Shown here piece by piece: positions 55,447 through 64,000 of a DNA stretch of 64,000 nucleotides. A program made the position numbers and the translations under genes. Source of the DNA: Accumulibacter sp. Lineage in GTDB: Bacteria > Pseudomonadota > Gammaproteobacteria > Burkholderiales > Rhodocyclaceae. Where the stretch lies: the NCBI RefSeq assembly GCF_029255285.1, contig NZ_JAPUVI010000073.1:1-64000 (forward strand), given 5' to 3'. How positions within the stretch are numbered: the stretch's first letter is position 1; each line of letters opens with the position of its first letter. A model generated the notes under the pieces. The model searched no databases and was not told the DNA's origin. It saw nothing but the letters and a program-made list of their open reading frames with translations.

Positions 55447-57972
55447 ATGAAATTGGCCTTGACACGTCGTGACTTTATCAAGAGCAACGCGCTTGCCGCG
55501 GCGGCCAGTGTCGCCGGCATCAGTCTCCCCGTTCTCGCCCAGACCGTCCCGGGCAAGGGCGACGGCGTGCGCTGGGACAAGGGCGCCTGCCGCTACTGCG
55601 GCACGGGCTGCGGGGTGCTGGTCGGCACCAAGGATGGTCGCATCGTAGCCACGCAGGGAGACCCCGACGCGCCGGTCAATCGGGGCCTCAACTGTATCAA
55701 GGGCTACTTCCTGTCGAAGATTCAGTATGGCAAAGATCGCCTGACAACGCCTCTGCTGCGCATGAAGGACGGTCGCTTCGACAAGAACGGCGAGTTCGCA
55801 CCGATCTCTTGGGAGCAGGCTTTCGACATCATGGCCGACAAGTGCAAGGCGGCGCTCAAGAAGGGGGGGCCGCGCAACGTCGCCATGTTCGGATCGGGTC
55901 AATGGACGATCTGGGAAGGCTACGCGGCCGCCAAACTGATGAAGGCCGGGCTGCTGACCAACAACCTCGACCCGAATGCCCGTCACTGCATGGCTTCTGC
56001 CGTCGCTGGATTCATGCGGACTTTCGGCATCGATGAGCCGATGGGGTGCTACGACGACATCGAACACGCCGACGCTTTCGTGTTGTGGGGGTCGAACATG
56101 GCCGAAATGCATCCCATCCTGTGGTCGCGAATCACCGACCGTCGCCTGACCGGCAAGAACGTCAAGATCCATGTTCTCTCGACCTTCAGCCACCGGTCGA
56201 CCGAACTCGCCGACAGCGAGTTGATCTTCAAGCCACAGAGCGATCTGGCGATCCTCAACTACCTTTGCAACTACATCATCCAGAACAACGCAGTGAATCA
56301 GGAGTTCGTTGCCCGTAACGTCAGCTTCAAGAAGGGAGTCACCGACATCGGCTACGGCCTGCGGGCCGATCATCCGCTGGAAAAAGTGGCGATGAACAAC
56401 GGCTATCCTGGCGAAGACGGCAAGACAAAGGGCAATCCGGCGGCCGCGAGCGCGATGACTTTCGACGAGTTCAAGGCGTTCGTTGCGGAATACACGCTCG
56501 ACAAGGCGCACGAAATTTCCGGCGTGCCGAAAGACCGGCTCGAAGCGCTGGCCAAGGCCTACGCCGACCCGAAGATCAAGGTCACGTCGTTCTGGACCAT
56601 GGGCTTCAACCAGCACACGCGCGGTACGTGGGTCAATAACATGATCTACAACGTGCATCTTCTGGTCGGCAAGATATCGGAACCCGGCAACAGCCCGTTT
56701 TCGTTGACCGGCCAGCCCTCGGCCTGCGGCACGGCGCGCGAAGTCGGCACCTTCGCGCACCGCCTGCCGGCCGACATGCTGGTGACCAATCCCAAGCACC
56801 GTGAAGTGACCGAGAAGTTGTGGAAACTGCCCGCCGGCACACTGCCCGATTGGATCGGTGCGCACGCGGTGGCGCAAAGCCGCCTGCTCAAGGACGGCAA
56901 AATCAATTTCTACTGGACGACGACGACCAACAACATGCAAGCCGGACCGAACGTCAATGGCGAGATCTTCCCCGGCTGGCGTAACCCCGACAATTTCATC
57001 GTGGTTTCCGACGCCTATCCGACGGTTTCGGCGATGTCGGCGGACCTGATCCTGCCGTCGGCGATGTGGATGGAGAAAGAAGGCGCTTTCGGCAATGCCG
57101 AGCGACGCACCCAGTTCTGGCGCCAACAGGTCCGGGCGCCGGGACAGGCGAAATCCGACCTCTGGCAGTACGTCGAGTTTTCGAAGCGTTTCAAGACCGA
57201 CGAGGTGTGGCCGGCGGCCCTGCTTGACAAGAATCCGGAGTACAAAGGCAAGACCTTGTACGACGTGCTCTACGCCAATGGCCAGGTCAACAAGTTCCCG
57301 CTCAGCCAGACCTACAAGGGTTTCGACAATGACGAGTCGAAGGCGGTCGGCTTCTATCTGCAAAAGGGCCTGTTCGAGGAGTACGCCGCTTTCGGTCGAG
57401 GCCATGCCCACGATCTGGCGGATTTCGACACCTATCACAAGGCACGCGGCTTGCGCTGGCCGGTCGTCGACGGCAAGGAAACCTTGTGGCGCTTTCGCGA
57501 GGGCTACGATCCCTACGTCAAGAAAGGGGAAGGAGTCAGGTTCTATGGTCATCCCGACGGCAAGGCGGTGGTCTTTGCCCTGCCCTACCAGCCGGCCGCC
57601 GAAATGCCCGACAAGGAGTATGACCTCTGGTTGTGCACCGGGCGCGTTCTCGAGCACTGGCATACCGGCTCGATGACACGACGAGTCCCAGAACTGTACA
57701 AGGCGATGCCCGATTCGTGGATCTACATACACCCCGAAGACGCCAAGAAACGTGGAGTGCAGCGCGGTGATGTGGTCAAGGTCATCAGCCGGCGTGGGGA
57801 GATCCAACTGCGCGCCGAAACACGCGGCCGCAACAAGCCGCCGGTCGGCTTGGTTTTCGTTCCCTTCTTCGACGAACACCGCCTGGTCAACAAACTGACG
57901 CTTGACGCCACCTGCCCGATCTCCAAAGAGACCGACTTCAAGAAGTGTTCCTGCAAGGTGGTAAAGGCCTGA
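55447..57972 (+). CDS. napA: Periplasmic nitrate reductase catalytic subunit NapA
   Basis: Reduces nitrate to nitrite in the periplasm with a bis-MGD molybdenum cofactor. 841 residues. An N-terminal Tat signal ([19 protein letters not shown]) is present; the [4Fe-4S] ligands are C48, C51, C55 and C83; the Mo ligand is C181 ([12 protein letters not shown]). The C-terminal [21 protein letters not shown] and [15 protein letters not shown] segments separate NapA from formate dehydrogenases and assimilatory NasA. The start is at the ATG next to the napD stop. Confidence 0.97.
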   Translation: MKLALTRRDFIKSNALAAAASVAGISLPVLAQTVPGKGDGVRWDKGACRYCGTGCGVLVGTKDGRIVATQGDPDAPVNRGLNCIKGYFLSKIQYGKDRLTTPLLRMKDGRFDKNGEFAPISWEQAFDIMADKCKAALKKGGPRNVAMFGSGQWTIWEGYAAAKLMKAGLLTNNLDPNARHCMASAVAGFMRTFGIDEPMGCYDDIEHADAFVLWGSNMAEMHPILWSRITDRRLTGKNVKIHVLSTFSHRSTELADSELIFKPQSDLAILNYLCNYIIQNNAVNQEFVARNVSFKKGVTDIGYGLRADHPLEKVAMNNGYPGEDGKTKGNPAAASAMTFDEFKAFVAEYTLDKAHEISGVPKDRLEALAKAYADPKIKVTSFWTMGFNQHTRGTWVNNMIYNVHLLVGKISEPGNSPFSLTGQPSACGTAREVGTFAHRLPADMLVTNPKHREVTEKLWKLPAGTLPDWIGAHAVAQSRLLKDGKINFYWTTTTNNMQAGPNVNGEIFPGWRNPDNFIVVSDAYPTVSAMSADLILPSAMWMEKEGAFGNAERRTQFWRQQVRAPGQAKSDLWQYVEFSKRFKTDEVWPAALLDKNPEYKGKTLYDVLYANGQVNKFPLSQTYKGFDNDESKAVGFYLQKGLFEEYAAFGRGHAHDLADFDTYHKARGLRWPVVDGKETLWRFREGYDPYVKKGEGVRFYGHPDGKAVVFALPYQPAAEMPDKEYDLWLCTGRVLEHWHTGSMTRRVPELYKAMPDSWIYIHPEDAKKRGVQRGDVVKVISRRGEIQLRAETRGRNKPPVGLVFVPFFDEHRLVNKLTLDATCPISKETDFKKCSCKVVKA

Positions 57973-58067
57973 CGAGTCAGGGAAAGCGGTCAGTCTAGGG
58001 CCGTACCTACCCGAGGGGCGGTCAAGCGGCCGCCCGGACTGAACAATCCCGTGCCGACCACTTCACG

Positions 58068-59024
58068 ATGCCCAGCGAGAACAGCAAAGCCAGCCAAGCA
58101 CCTGCCCGCGCCGCGAGGGCACCGGCACGCCGGCAGTTTTTCGTGGATTCGGCACGCTTGATTTGTGGTGTCAGTATCGTCGGACTTGGGCTGGCGGCGT
58201 ACGCCAAGCAGTCGAAGGCTCGACCGCCAATGGCGATCCGTCCGCCGGGCGCGCGTCGCGAAGACGAATTTCTTGGCGCCTGCATTCGCTGCGGCATGTG
58301 TGTGCGCGATTGTCCGTATCAGATCCTCGCACTGGCCAGACCCGAGTCGCTGGTGGCCACTGGCACACCCTACTTCACGGCGCGTGGGGGACCTTGCGAA
58401 ATGTGCGAGGATCTCCCTTGCGTCCGGGCTTGCCCGACCGGTGCGCTCGACCACGGCCTGACCGACATCAACGACGCCAGGATGGGCTTGGCGGTACTTT
58501 CCGACCAGGAAACCTGCCTTAACTTTCTCGGCCTTCGTTGCGACGTCTGCTACCGGGTCTGCCCGGCAATCGACCAGGCCATCACGCTTGAACTGCGGCC
58601 CAACACGCGCACCGGGCGCCATACCATGTTCATCCCGACTGTGCACTCCGAACACTGCACCGGTTGTGGCAAATGCGAGAGTGCCTGTGTCACGGACGAG
58701 GCTTCGATCCGCGTACTCCCGGCGAAGCTCGTGAGGGGCTCGCTGGGCGAACACTACCGTCTCGGTTGGGAGGAGAAGGCGAGAGCCGGCGGCCATTCGT
58801 TGGTCGAGGACAGGGGGCTGGTCGATCTGCCCGACCGCTTGCCGGAAGGCATGAAACTAGAGGGCCATTTCGATCCGGGCGGCGACAAGCAGCCGGCAGC
58901 CGCAGCCGGTCCGGCCATGCCGAGTCTGCCACCGGGCTTGGGTGGGCCGTCCATGTCAGGCAACAGCCTGTCGTTACCGCCGGATCGATCGATCCGTCGC
59001 CTACCTGGCGAGGCCGCACGATGA
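58068..59024 (+). CDS. napG: Ferredoxin-type protein NapG
   Basis: 318 residues with a Tat-type signal (RRQFFVDSARLICG) and four [4Fe-4S] motifs: CIRCGMCVRDC, CEMCEDLPCVRAC, CDVCYRVC and CTGCGKCESAC. With NapH it forms the quinol-oxidising branch feeding NapA. The C-terminal 60 residues are a Pro/Gly-rich extension not needed for clusters. A 95-base gap after napA contains a GGGCGG/CCGCCC hairpin. The stop overlaps the napH start (ATGA). Confidence 0.94.
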   Translation: MPSENSKASQAPARAARAPARRQFFVDSARLICGVSIVGLGLAAYAKQSKARPPMAIRPPGARREDEFLGACIRCGMCVRDCPYQILALARPESLVATGTPYFTARGGPCEMCEDLPCVRACPTGALDHGLTDINDARMGLAVLSDQETCLNFLGLRCDVCYRVCPAIDQAITLELRPNTRTGRHTMFIPTVHSEHCTGCGKCESACVTDEASIRVLPAKLVRGSLGEHYRLGWEEKARAGGHSLVEDRGLVDLPDRLPEGMKLEGHFDPGGDKQPAAAAGPAMPSLPPGLGGPSMSGNSLSLPPDRSIRRLPGEAAR

Positions 59025-59950
59025 GTCTCCGCCAACGCGCGGGCGCCGACGCCGTTGCCACCAAGGGCTGGTTGGCGGCGCACAAGTGGTTGCTGGCCAG
59101 ACGCTGCAGCCAACTCAGCATTCTCGCGCTCTTTCTGCTGGGTCCGCTGGCTTCCGTCTGGGTTGTCAAGGGTAACCTCGCCTACAGTCTGACACTCGAC
59201 ACTCTACCCCTGACCGACCCGTACGTGCTGCTGCAGTCGCTTCTCGCCGGGCATTTACCCGAAGCGCAGGGTTTGTTGGGCGCGCTGGTCGTCTTCGTTT
59301 TCTATCTACTCGTCGGCGGTCGTGTCTATTGCGCGTGGGTCTGTCCGGTCAACCCGATCACCGACCTCGCCGGCTGGCTGCGGGAACGGCTCGCCATCCG
59401 GGGCAGTGCCCACATCTCGCGCGCCAGTCGTTACGGGGTGTTGGCCATGACACTGCTGCTGGCAGGTCTGACTGGGACGATCGCCTGGGAACTGGTCAAC
59501 CCGGTCTCCATGTTGCAGCGCGGACTCCTCTTCGGTTTCGGCGCCGCGTGGACCGTCGTGCTGGCCGTCTTTGTTTTCGACCTGGTAGTCATGAGCCGTG
59601 GCTGGTGCGGCCATCTCTGCCCGGTTGGCGCCTTCTACAGCCTGCTCGGTCGCTGGAGCCCGCTACGTATCACCGCTTCCGGGCGCGCCGCTTGCAACGA
59701 TTGCCTGGACTGCTTCGCGATCTGTCCGGAACCGCAGGTCATTCGCCCGGCCTTGAAGGGAGCGATCGAGGGTATCGGCCCGGTCATTCTGGCGGCCAAC
59801 TGCACCAACTGTGGGCGCTGCATCGATATCTGTTCGAAAGACGTTTTCACTTTCGGGCTGCGCTTCGACAATCCACCGGAAAACGGTGCGCAGGCCGATC
59901 CGCGAGCTTCGCCACACGCCCACGGAAATCCCCGAGAACCATTGCAATGA
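59021..59950 (+). CDS. napH: Quinol dehydrogenase membrane component NapH
   Basis: 309 residues with about four membrane spans. Two Cx3CP motifs (CAWVCPVN, CGHLCPVG) characteristic of the NapH/NosR-type quinol-oxidising family, and two cytoplasmic-type [4Fe-4S] motifs (CNDCLDCFAIC, CTNCGRCIDIC). It takes electrons from quinol and passes them through NapG. Overlaps napG by four bases. There is no napC in the cluster, so NapGH may be the only electron input encoded here. Confidence 0.94.
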   Translation: MSLRQRAGADAVATKGWLAAHKWLLARRCSQLSILALFLLGPLASVWVVKGNLAYSLTLDTLPLTDPYVLLQSLLAGHLPEAQGLLGALVVFVFYLLVGGRVYCAWVCPVNPITDLAGWLRERLAIRGSAHISRASRYGVLAMTLLLAGLTGTIAWELVNPVSMLQRGLLFGFGAAWTVVLAVFVFDLVVMSRGWCGHLCPVGAFYSLLGRWSPLRITASGRAACNDCLDCFAICPEPQVIRPALKGAIEGIGPVILAANCTNCGRCIDICSKDVFTFGLRFDNPPENGAQADPRASPHAHGNPREPLQ

Positions 59951-59976
59951 CCTTTGACGCGGAGGGAGCGCCAATC

Positions 59977-60444
59977 ATGAGAATTTCACTGAGAGTTAGC
60001 GTCGCCGTCGTGGCGGCCTTTCTGACGTCGCTGGCCATGGCTGCCGATGGGACCAGTTCGATGCGCGGCAGCGATGTCGCGGCGCCGGACCAAGCGCCCG
60101 AAGTCAAGTCCTACGCCGGCCGACGCCCCGGCACCGAGGCGCCGGTAGCACGCACCTTCAGCACCCAGCCGCCGATCATCCCACATGCCGTGGAAAACTT
60201 CGACGAGATCAACCTCGAGGGCAATCAGTGCATGGATTGCCACTCGGCGGCCACCTATCAAAAGAAAAAAGCGCCACAAGTGGGCGTCAGTCACTTCGTC
60301 GATCGCGACGGCAAGAAGCATGCCGAGGTCGCCGGCGGCCGCTACAACTGTGTTCAGTGTCACGTGCCGCAGATCGACGCGCCGCCGCTGGTGGACAATA
60401 CCTTCAAGGGTGACGCGGTCAAGAAGCCGGTCAGAAAGAACTGA
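59977..60444 (+). CDS. napB: Periplasmic nitrate reductase dihaem cytochrome subunit NapB
   Basis: 155 residues with a Sec signal peptide (RISLRVSVAVVAAFLTSLAMA). Two c-haem sites are visible: C85-x-x-C88-H89 and C125-x-x-C128-H129; H70 and H106 are likely distal ligands. It passes electrons to NapA. GGAGGG precedes the ATG; an ATG at 59947 would put a polar stretch before the signal and is less likely. Last gene of the nap operon. Confidence 0.94.
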   Translation: MRISLRVSVAVVAAFLTSLAMAADGTSSMRGSDVAAPDQAPEVKSYAGRRPGTEAPVARTFSTQPPIIPHAVENFDEINLEGNQCMDCHSAATYQKKKAPQVGVSHFVDRDGKKHAEVAGGRYNCVQCHVPQIDAPPLVDNTFKGDAVKKPVRKN

Positions 60445-60643
60445 AGCGGGTGGTCTTGTCGGCAACGCCGAGCGGCCAGCCGCCGCATCCGCACCGCCGG
60501 GTTCTGGCATCGCTTGGCGATGCGCCGGCCGGCCGTATTTCTGACGCGCAAAAACGTCCCCTCGGTCGGCGGCAGCTGGCGCTCGGCGATTGTTCCGCCG
60601 CCGCCGGGATATTGCCTGGGACGACATGAGGACCCGGCCAGCA

Positions 60644-61543
60644 ATGCCCATCGGCAGCGTCGAGCGCGATACGGGTCTCCGTAAAGACACTCTGCGCGTC
60701 TGGGAACGTCGCTACGGCTTCCCCCGACCCGATCGGGACGACCATGGCGAGCGAATCTATCCTGCCGAACAGGTCGAGCGACTGCGCCTGGTGAAGCAGC
60801 TGATCGATCGCGGCCACCGCCCCGGGCGGCTGTTTGCCGCCAGCGAGCAAGAGCTTGCCGCCCTGTGCCGCTCCGCCTCGGCCGGCGTGACGGGCGAACC
60901 GCATCCTGGAGAAAGTCTGATCCGGCGCACGATCGATCTGGTGAAAGCCAACGACATCGGAGCGCTGCGCCAGACACTCAACCACGCCATGATGCGACAG
61001 GGCTTGCAAAGCTTCGTCATCGACCTCGTCGTGCCACTCAACCAGGCAGTTGGCGAAGCATGGATGAACGGCGAATTTGCCGTCTTCGAGGAGCATCTCT
61101 ATACGGAGCAGTTGACCTCACTCTTGCGCCAAGCCATCGGCAACCTGCCGCCGGGGGGCGGCAGGCCGCGCATCCTGCTGACTACCGTGCCGGACGAGCA
61201 ACATGCGCTGGGACTTTTGACGGCCGAGGTCGTGCTGGCCCTTGAGGGCGCCGACTGCATTTCCCTGGGCACCCAAACGCCGCTGTTCGACATACAGATG
61301 GCGGCCAGGGCCTATCAGGCGGACATCGTCGCACTGTCGTTTTCGGCGGCTTTTCCCGCGCGACGGGTGGGGCCGCTGATCAAGCGGCTCCGCCAGTTCC
61401 TGCCCGCCACGGTCGAATTGTGGGCCGGTGGGGCGGGTGCCCAGCGTGCCACCCAAGCCACCGGAGCCATCCTGCTGGCCAGTTTGCCGGCCGCACTCGC
61501 CGCGTTGGCTACCTGGCGAGGCAGGCGTCCAGCCGACCACTGA
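60644..61543 (+). CDS. MerR-family regulator with cobalamin-binding domain (CarH/LitR-like)
   Basis: 299 residues. An N-terminal MerR HTH (MPIGSVERDTGLRKDTLRVWERRYGFP), then a helical bundle and a B12-binding Rossmann domain (about 170-299). Both known CarH determinants are present: W140-x9-E150-H151 and E185-x-H187-x-x-G190. In CarH these bind adenosylcobalamin, and light breaks the Co-C bond to release DNA. An ATG at 60626 is an equally possible start. It follows napB by 200 bases on the same strand. Its targets are unknown; the nearest candidates are itself and nap. Confidence 0.85.
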   Translation: MPIGSVERDTGLRKDTLRVWERRYGFPRPDRDDHGERIYPAEQVERLRLVKQLIDRGHRPGRLFAASEQELAALCRSASAGVTGEPHPGESLIRRTIDLVKANDIGALRQTLNHAMMRQGLQSFVIDLVVPLNQAVGEAWMNGEFAVFEEHLYTEQLTSLLRQAIGNLPPGGGRPRILLTTVPDEQHALGLLTAEVVLALEGADCISLGTQTPLFDIQMAARAYQADIVALSFSAAFPARRVGPLIKRLRQFLPATVELWAGGAGAQRATQATGAILLASLPAALAALATWRGRRPADH

Positions 61544-61557
61544 CGAGTGACCGGATT

Positions 61558-63642
61558 TCAATAGAAGGTCTTGCCGCTCGCCACCAGTTCGCAAAGCCGT
61601 GGTGCCGGCGCCCAGAAATCGGCGCCAAAGTGGTCGGCATACTGGCGGATGGTGTCGAGCACCTTGGCCAGTCCGATTTGATCGGCGTAATACAGGGGTC
61701 CGCCGCGCCAGGCGGGAAAGCCATAGCCGTGCAACCACACCATGTCGACGTCTATCGGCCGGGCGGCAACACCTTCGGCCAGGATTTTCGCCCCTTCGTT
61801 GATCATCGAGTAAACGCAGCGCTCGACAATCTCCTGCTCGCTGATGACGCGACGCGCAATACCACGAGCGCGCGAATGGGCCGTGATCAACTCTTCGATC
61901 GCCGGATCCGGAAGTGGGGCGCGACTACCCGGCGCATAGCGGTACCATCCGGCTCCCGTCTTCTGTCCCAATCGTCCCAGTTCGCAGACTTGATCGAGCA
62001 GATCGCAATCCCGCACGCCGGCTTTCCGCAGATGGGCGCGCGACTTGCGATTGCGCCAGCCGATGTCGAGACCCGCCAGGTCCGAGACGGCGAAGGGTCC
62101 CATCGGAAAACCGAAGTTGACCAGTGCGGCGTCGACCTGCTGCGGCAGCGCCCCCTCTTCCAGCAAGAACCAAGCCTCTCGCGTGCGCTGCGCGAGCATG
62201 CGATTGCCGACGAAACCATCACAACCACCGACCAGGACGGCGACCTTGCCGAGCGTCTTGCCGAGTTTCATGACCGTCGCGATGACGTCGTCGGCCGTCT
62301 TGCCGGTGCGCACGTTCTCGAGCAAGCGCATGACGTTCGCCGGACTGAAGAAGTGCATTCCGACCACATCTTCGGGTCGGCGCGTGAATTCGGCGATTTC
62401 GGCCACGTCGAGATACGACGTGTTGCTGGCCAGAATGGCGCCCTTCTTGGCGATGGCGTCGAGTTTTTCGAACACTTGCCGCTTGACTTCGCGGTCTTCG
62501 AAAACCGCCTCGACGACCAGGTCAGCGTTGGCGAGATCCGGCCATTGCAAGGTCGGGCGAATGCGGCTCAGGCGACTCCGCATTTCGTCCGCCGCCAAGC
62601 CGCCGCGCGCGACGCTGCTTTCATAGTTCTTGCGGATGGTCGCCACGCCGCGCTCGAGAGCCTGCGCGTCGGCTTCGAACAGGTTGACGTCGAAGCCCGC
62701 GTTGGCAAAACACATGGCAATGCCACCCCCCATCGTCCCGGCGCCGAGCACGGCCACCTGGTGGATCGGGCGTGTCGGCGTGCCCGGCGCCAAACCGGGA
62801 ACTCTGGCCACTTCGCGCTCGCCAAGAAAAGCGTTGCGCAAGGCCGCCGCTTGCGGTGAGGCGCGACGCTCGAGAAACAGCTCGCGCTCGCGCCGCAGAC
62901 CCGGCCCCAGAGGCATCGTGGCCGCCGCCCGCAGCGCTTCGATGACGGCCAGCGGAGCTTCCAGATGGCGCTGCTGCGTACTCGCCTGACGCAGGGCTTC
63001 GTCGAAAACCGCCGGGTCGGTGCTGGCCACCGGCAGTAAACCCGTTCGCCGGAGTACGGAGCCCGGCCCGGCGAGGCGAATCGCCGCGTCTACAGCGGCC
63101 GCCGTGAGTCCGGTCGGCACGATTTCATCGATGGCGCCCATCGACAGCGCCTGCTCGGCCGTGATGGACTCACCAGTCCGGATCAGCCGGAGGGCTTCCG
63201 GCAAGCCGATCAGGCGCGGCAGTCGCTGGGTTCCGCCGGCACCGGGGATGACCCCGAGTCGGACTTCGGGCAAGCCCACTTTGGTGGCCGGCAGGGCTAT
63301 TCTGTAATGACTGGCCAGCGCAATCTCGAACCCCCCACCCAGGGCGGTGCCGTGCAGCGCGCTCACCACCGGTTTGCTGGCATTCTCGATCGCCAGGGTC
63401 AGCTCGGGTAGATGCGGTTCCTGCGGCGGCCGCTCGAATTCGCTGACATCGGCGCCGGCGATGAAGGTACGGCCGGCGCAGACGATGAGCGTCGCGACAA
63501 CTTCGTCATCGTCTTCGGCGCGCGCCAAGGCGGCAAGCAATCCCGCCCGCACTTCCCGGCTGAGGGCGTTGACCGGTGGGTTATCGACGGTGAGCAACGC
63601 GACTGGCCCCTCCCGACTGTATTTCACAACGGCTGATGACAT
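61558..63642 (-). CDS. Bifunctional enoyl-CoA hydratase / 3-hydroxyacyl-CoA dehydrogenase (FadJ/FadB-like)
   Basis: 694 residues for two beta-oxidation steps. The N-terminal crotonase domain (1-190) keeps both catalytic glutamates (GGGFEIALA and GLPEVRLG) and the oxyanion loop AGADVSEF. The dehydrogenase begins at about residue 295 (VAVLGAGTMGGGIAM for NAD, then GMHFFSPANVMRLLENV with catalytic His and Glu). Length and order match the peroxisomal-type FadJ form lacking a separate isomerase. GGAG lies about 9 bases before the ATG. The thiolase gene is upstream on the same strand with a hairpin between. Confidence 0.92.
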   Translation of the reverse strand: MSSAVVKYSREGPVALLTVDNPPVNALSREVRAGLLAALARAEDDDEVVATLIVCAGRTFIAGADVSEFERPPQEPHLPELTLAIENASKPVVSALHGTALGGGFEIALASHYRIALPATKVGLPEVRLGVIPGAGGTQRLPRLIGLPEALRLIRTGESITAEQALSMGAIDEIVPTGLTAAAVDAAIRLAGPGSVLRRTGLLPVASTDPAVFDEALRQASTQQRHLEAPLAVIEALRAAATMPLGPGLRRERELFLERRASPQAAALRNAFLGEREVARVPGLAPGTPTRPIHQVAVLGAGTMGGGIAMCFANAGFDVNLFEADAQALERGVATIRKNYESSVARGGLAADEMRSRLSRIRPTLQWPDLANADLVVEAVFEDREVKRQVFEKLDAIAKKGAILASNTSYLDVAEIAEFTRRPEDVVGMHFFSPANVMRLLENVRTGKTADDVIATVMKLGKTLGKVAVLVGGCDGFVGNRMLAQRTREAWFLLEEGALPQQVDAALVNFGFPMGPFAVSDLAGLDIGWRNRKSRAHLRKAGVRDCDLLDQVCELGRLGQKTGAGWYRYAPGSRAPLPDPAIEELITAHSRARGIARRVISEQEIVERCVYSMINEGAKILAEGVAARPIDVDMVWLHGYGFPAWRGGPLYYADQIGLAKVLDTIRQYADHFGADFWAPAPRLCELVASGKTFY

Positions 63643-63695
63643 GTCTGAGACTCCGTTGGGGCGCGCGGACGCCCCGTGACTTCATGAAAAGAAGA

Positions 63696-63725
63696 CGGGC
63701 GCTTGTCTTGCCAGGCAAGCGCCCG
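63696..63725 (-). terminator. Hairpin between thiolase and the FadJ-like gene
   Basis: Ten perfect base pairs CGGGCGCTTG/CAAGCGCCCG with a 10-base loop. Read leftward it is followed by TCTTCTTTTC, so it looks like a terminator or attenuator after the thiolase gene. It reads about 50 bases before the FadJ-like start. Confidence 0.65.
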
Positions 63726-63861
63726 CCGTAATCGGTTCCCTGGCGCGCTGGCGGCGACACCGCGATGTCGATGCCCCGCTCTTTCGGCGCCGTCCCCGAG
63801 GGACTCGATCCTCCCTCGGGAAAGCCCTACCGGCGCGCCGACGGCGAAATAAGCGACACGA

Positions 63862-64000
63862 CTACAGGGCTTCGAAAATTCCCGCGGCGCCCATGCCGTG
63901 CCCGATGCACATCGTCACCATACCGTAGCGCATCTTCTCGCGGCGCAGGGCATGCACCAGCGTCGCCGTCTTGATCGCGCCGGTCGCGCCGAGCGGATGG
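63862..64000 (-). CDS. Thiolase (acetyl-CoA acyltransferase), C-terminal end
   Basis: The last 45 residues of a thiolase, cut by the window edge: HPLGATGAIKTATLVHALRR then KMRYGMVTMCIGHGMGAAGIFEAL. The His of the GHP motif and the reactive Cys of CIGHG are present. The second glycine of the usual CIGGG is His, a variant seen in some acyl-CoA thiolases. It cleaves 3-ketoacyl-CoA, the step after the FadJ-like protein encoded next to it. Confidence 0.9.
   Translation of the reverse strand, partial: HPLGATGAIKTATLVHALRREKMRYGMVTMCIGHGMGAAGIFEAL

Overview
The window is GC-rich DNA from a Gram-negative bacterium. The gene content (group 3d NAD-reducing hydrogenase, napDAGHB, hslVU with an upstream STAS gene, glnE divergent from yhdP-nit-tldD, gltX followed by tRNA-Ala and tRNA-Glu, and zapA followed by a probable 6S RNA) points to a betaproteobacterium, most likely Rhodocyclales (Accumulibacter/Dechloromonas-like). 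That placement is inferred from gene content and order, not from a marker-gene search.

Layout. 1-2.3 kb: 5' part of a B12-dependent ribonucleotide reductase with two NrdR-like boxes upstream, then a MaoC/phosphotransacetylase fusion. 2.7-7.9 kb: hoxFUYH plus its maturation protease, behind an FNR-type promoter. 8-12 kb: two paralogous IT-superfamily transporters, each beside a UspA gene. 12-14.7 kb: two DUF21/CBS/CorC membrane proteins. 15-23.4 kb: isocitrate lyase with palindromes at its promoter, a large HD-GYP protein, a small zinc-ribbon protein, and a LysR gene divergent from malate synthase. 23.9-27.5 kb: a DUF2235/LecA-like/glutathione S-transferase triple fusion, then a Xre-RES toxin-antitoxin pair. 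27.5-40.2 kb: tldD, nit and yhdP, glnE, a CoA-transferase and glycerate kinase. 40.6-47.1 kb: duplicated STAS protein, hslVU, UspA/TerC, diguanylate cyclase. 47.2-52.4 kb: tcdA, a membrane kinase-like/DnaQ exonuclease fusion, gltX and two tRNAs. 52.3-54.9 kb: a dtd gene cut off by the tail of a serine recombinase at tRNA-Glu, a CDF metal exporter, zapB-like, zapA and probable 6S RNA. 55-61.5 kb: an FNR promoter, napDAGHB and a B12-binding MerR regulator. 61.5-64 kb: a FadJ-like protein and the 3' end of a thiolase.

Together the genes describe a facultative anaerobe that can cycle hydrogen against NAD(H), respire nitrate in the periplasm, use the glyoxylate shunt and beta-oxidation, and make DNA precursors without oxygen. 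The hox and nap promoters both show an FNR-type site about 41 bp upstream of the expected start, so they may be switched on together when oxygen is low. The most unusual items are the DUF2235-LecA-GST fusion, the kinase-like/exonuclease fusion, the recombinase scar in dtd, and the CarH-like B12 sensor beside nap.
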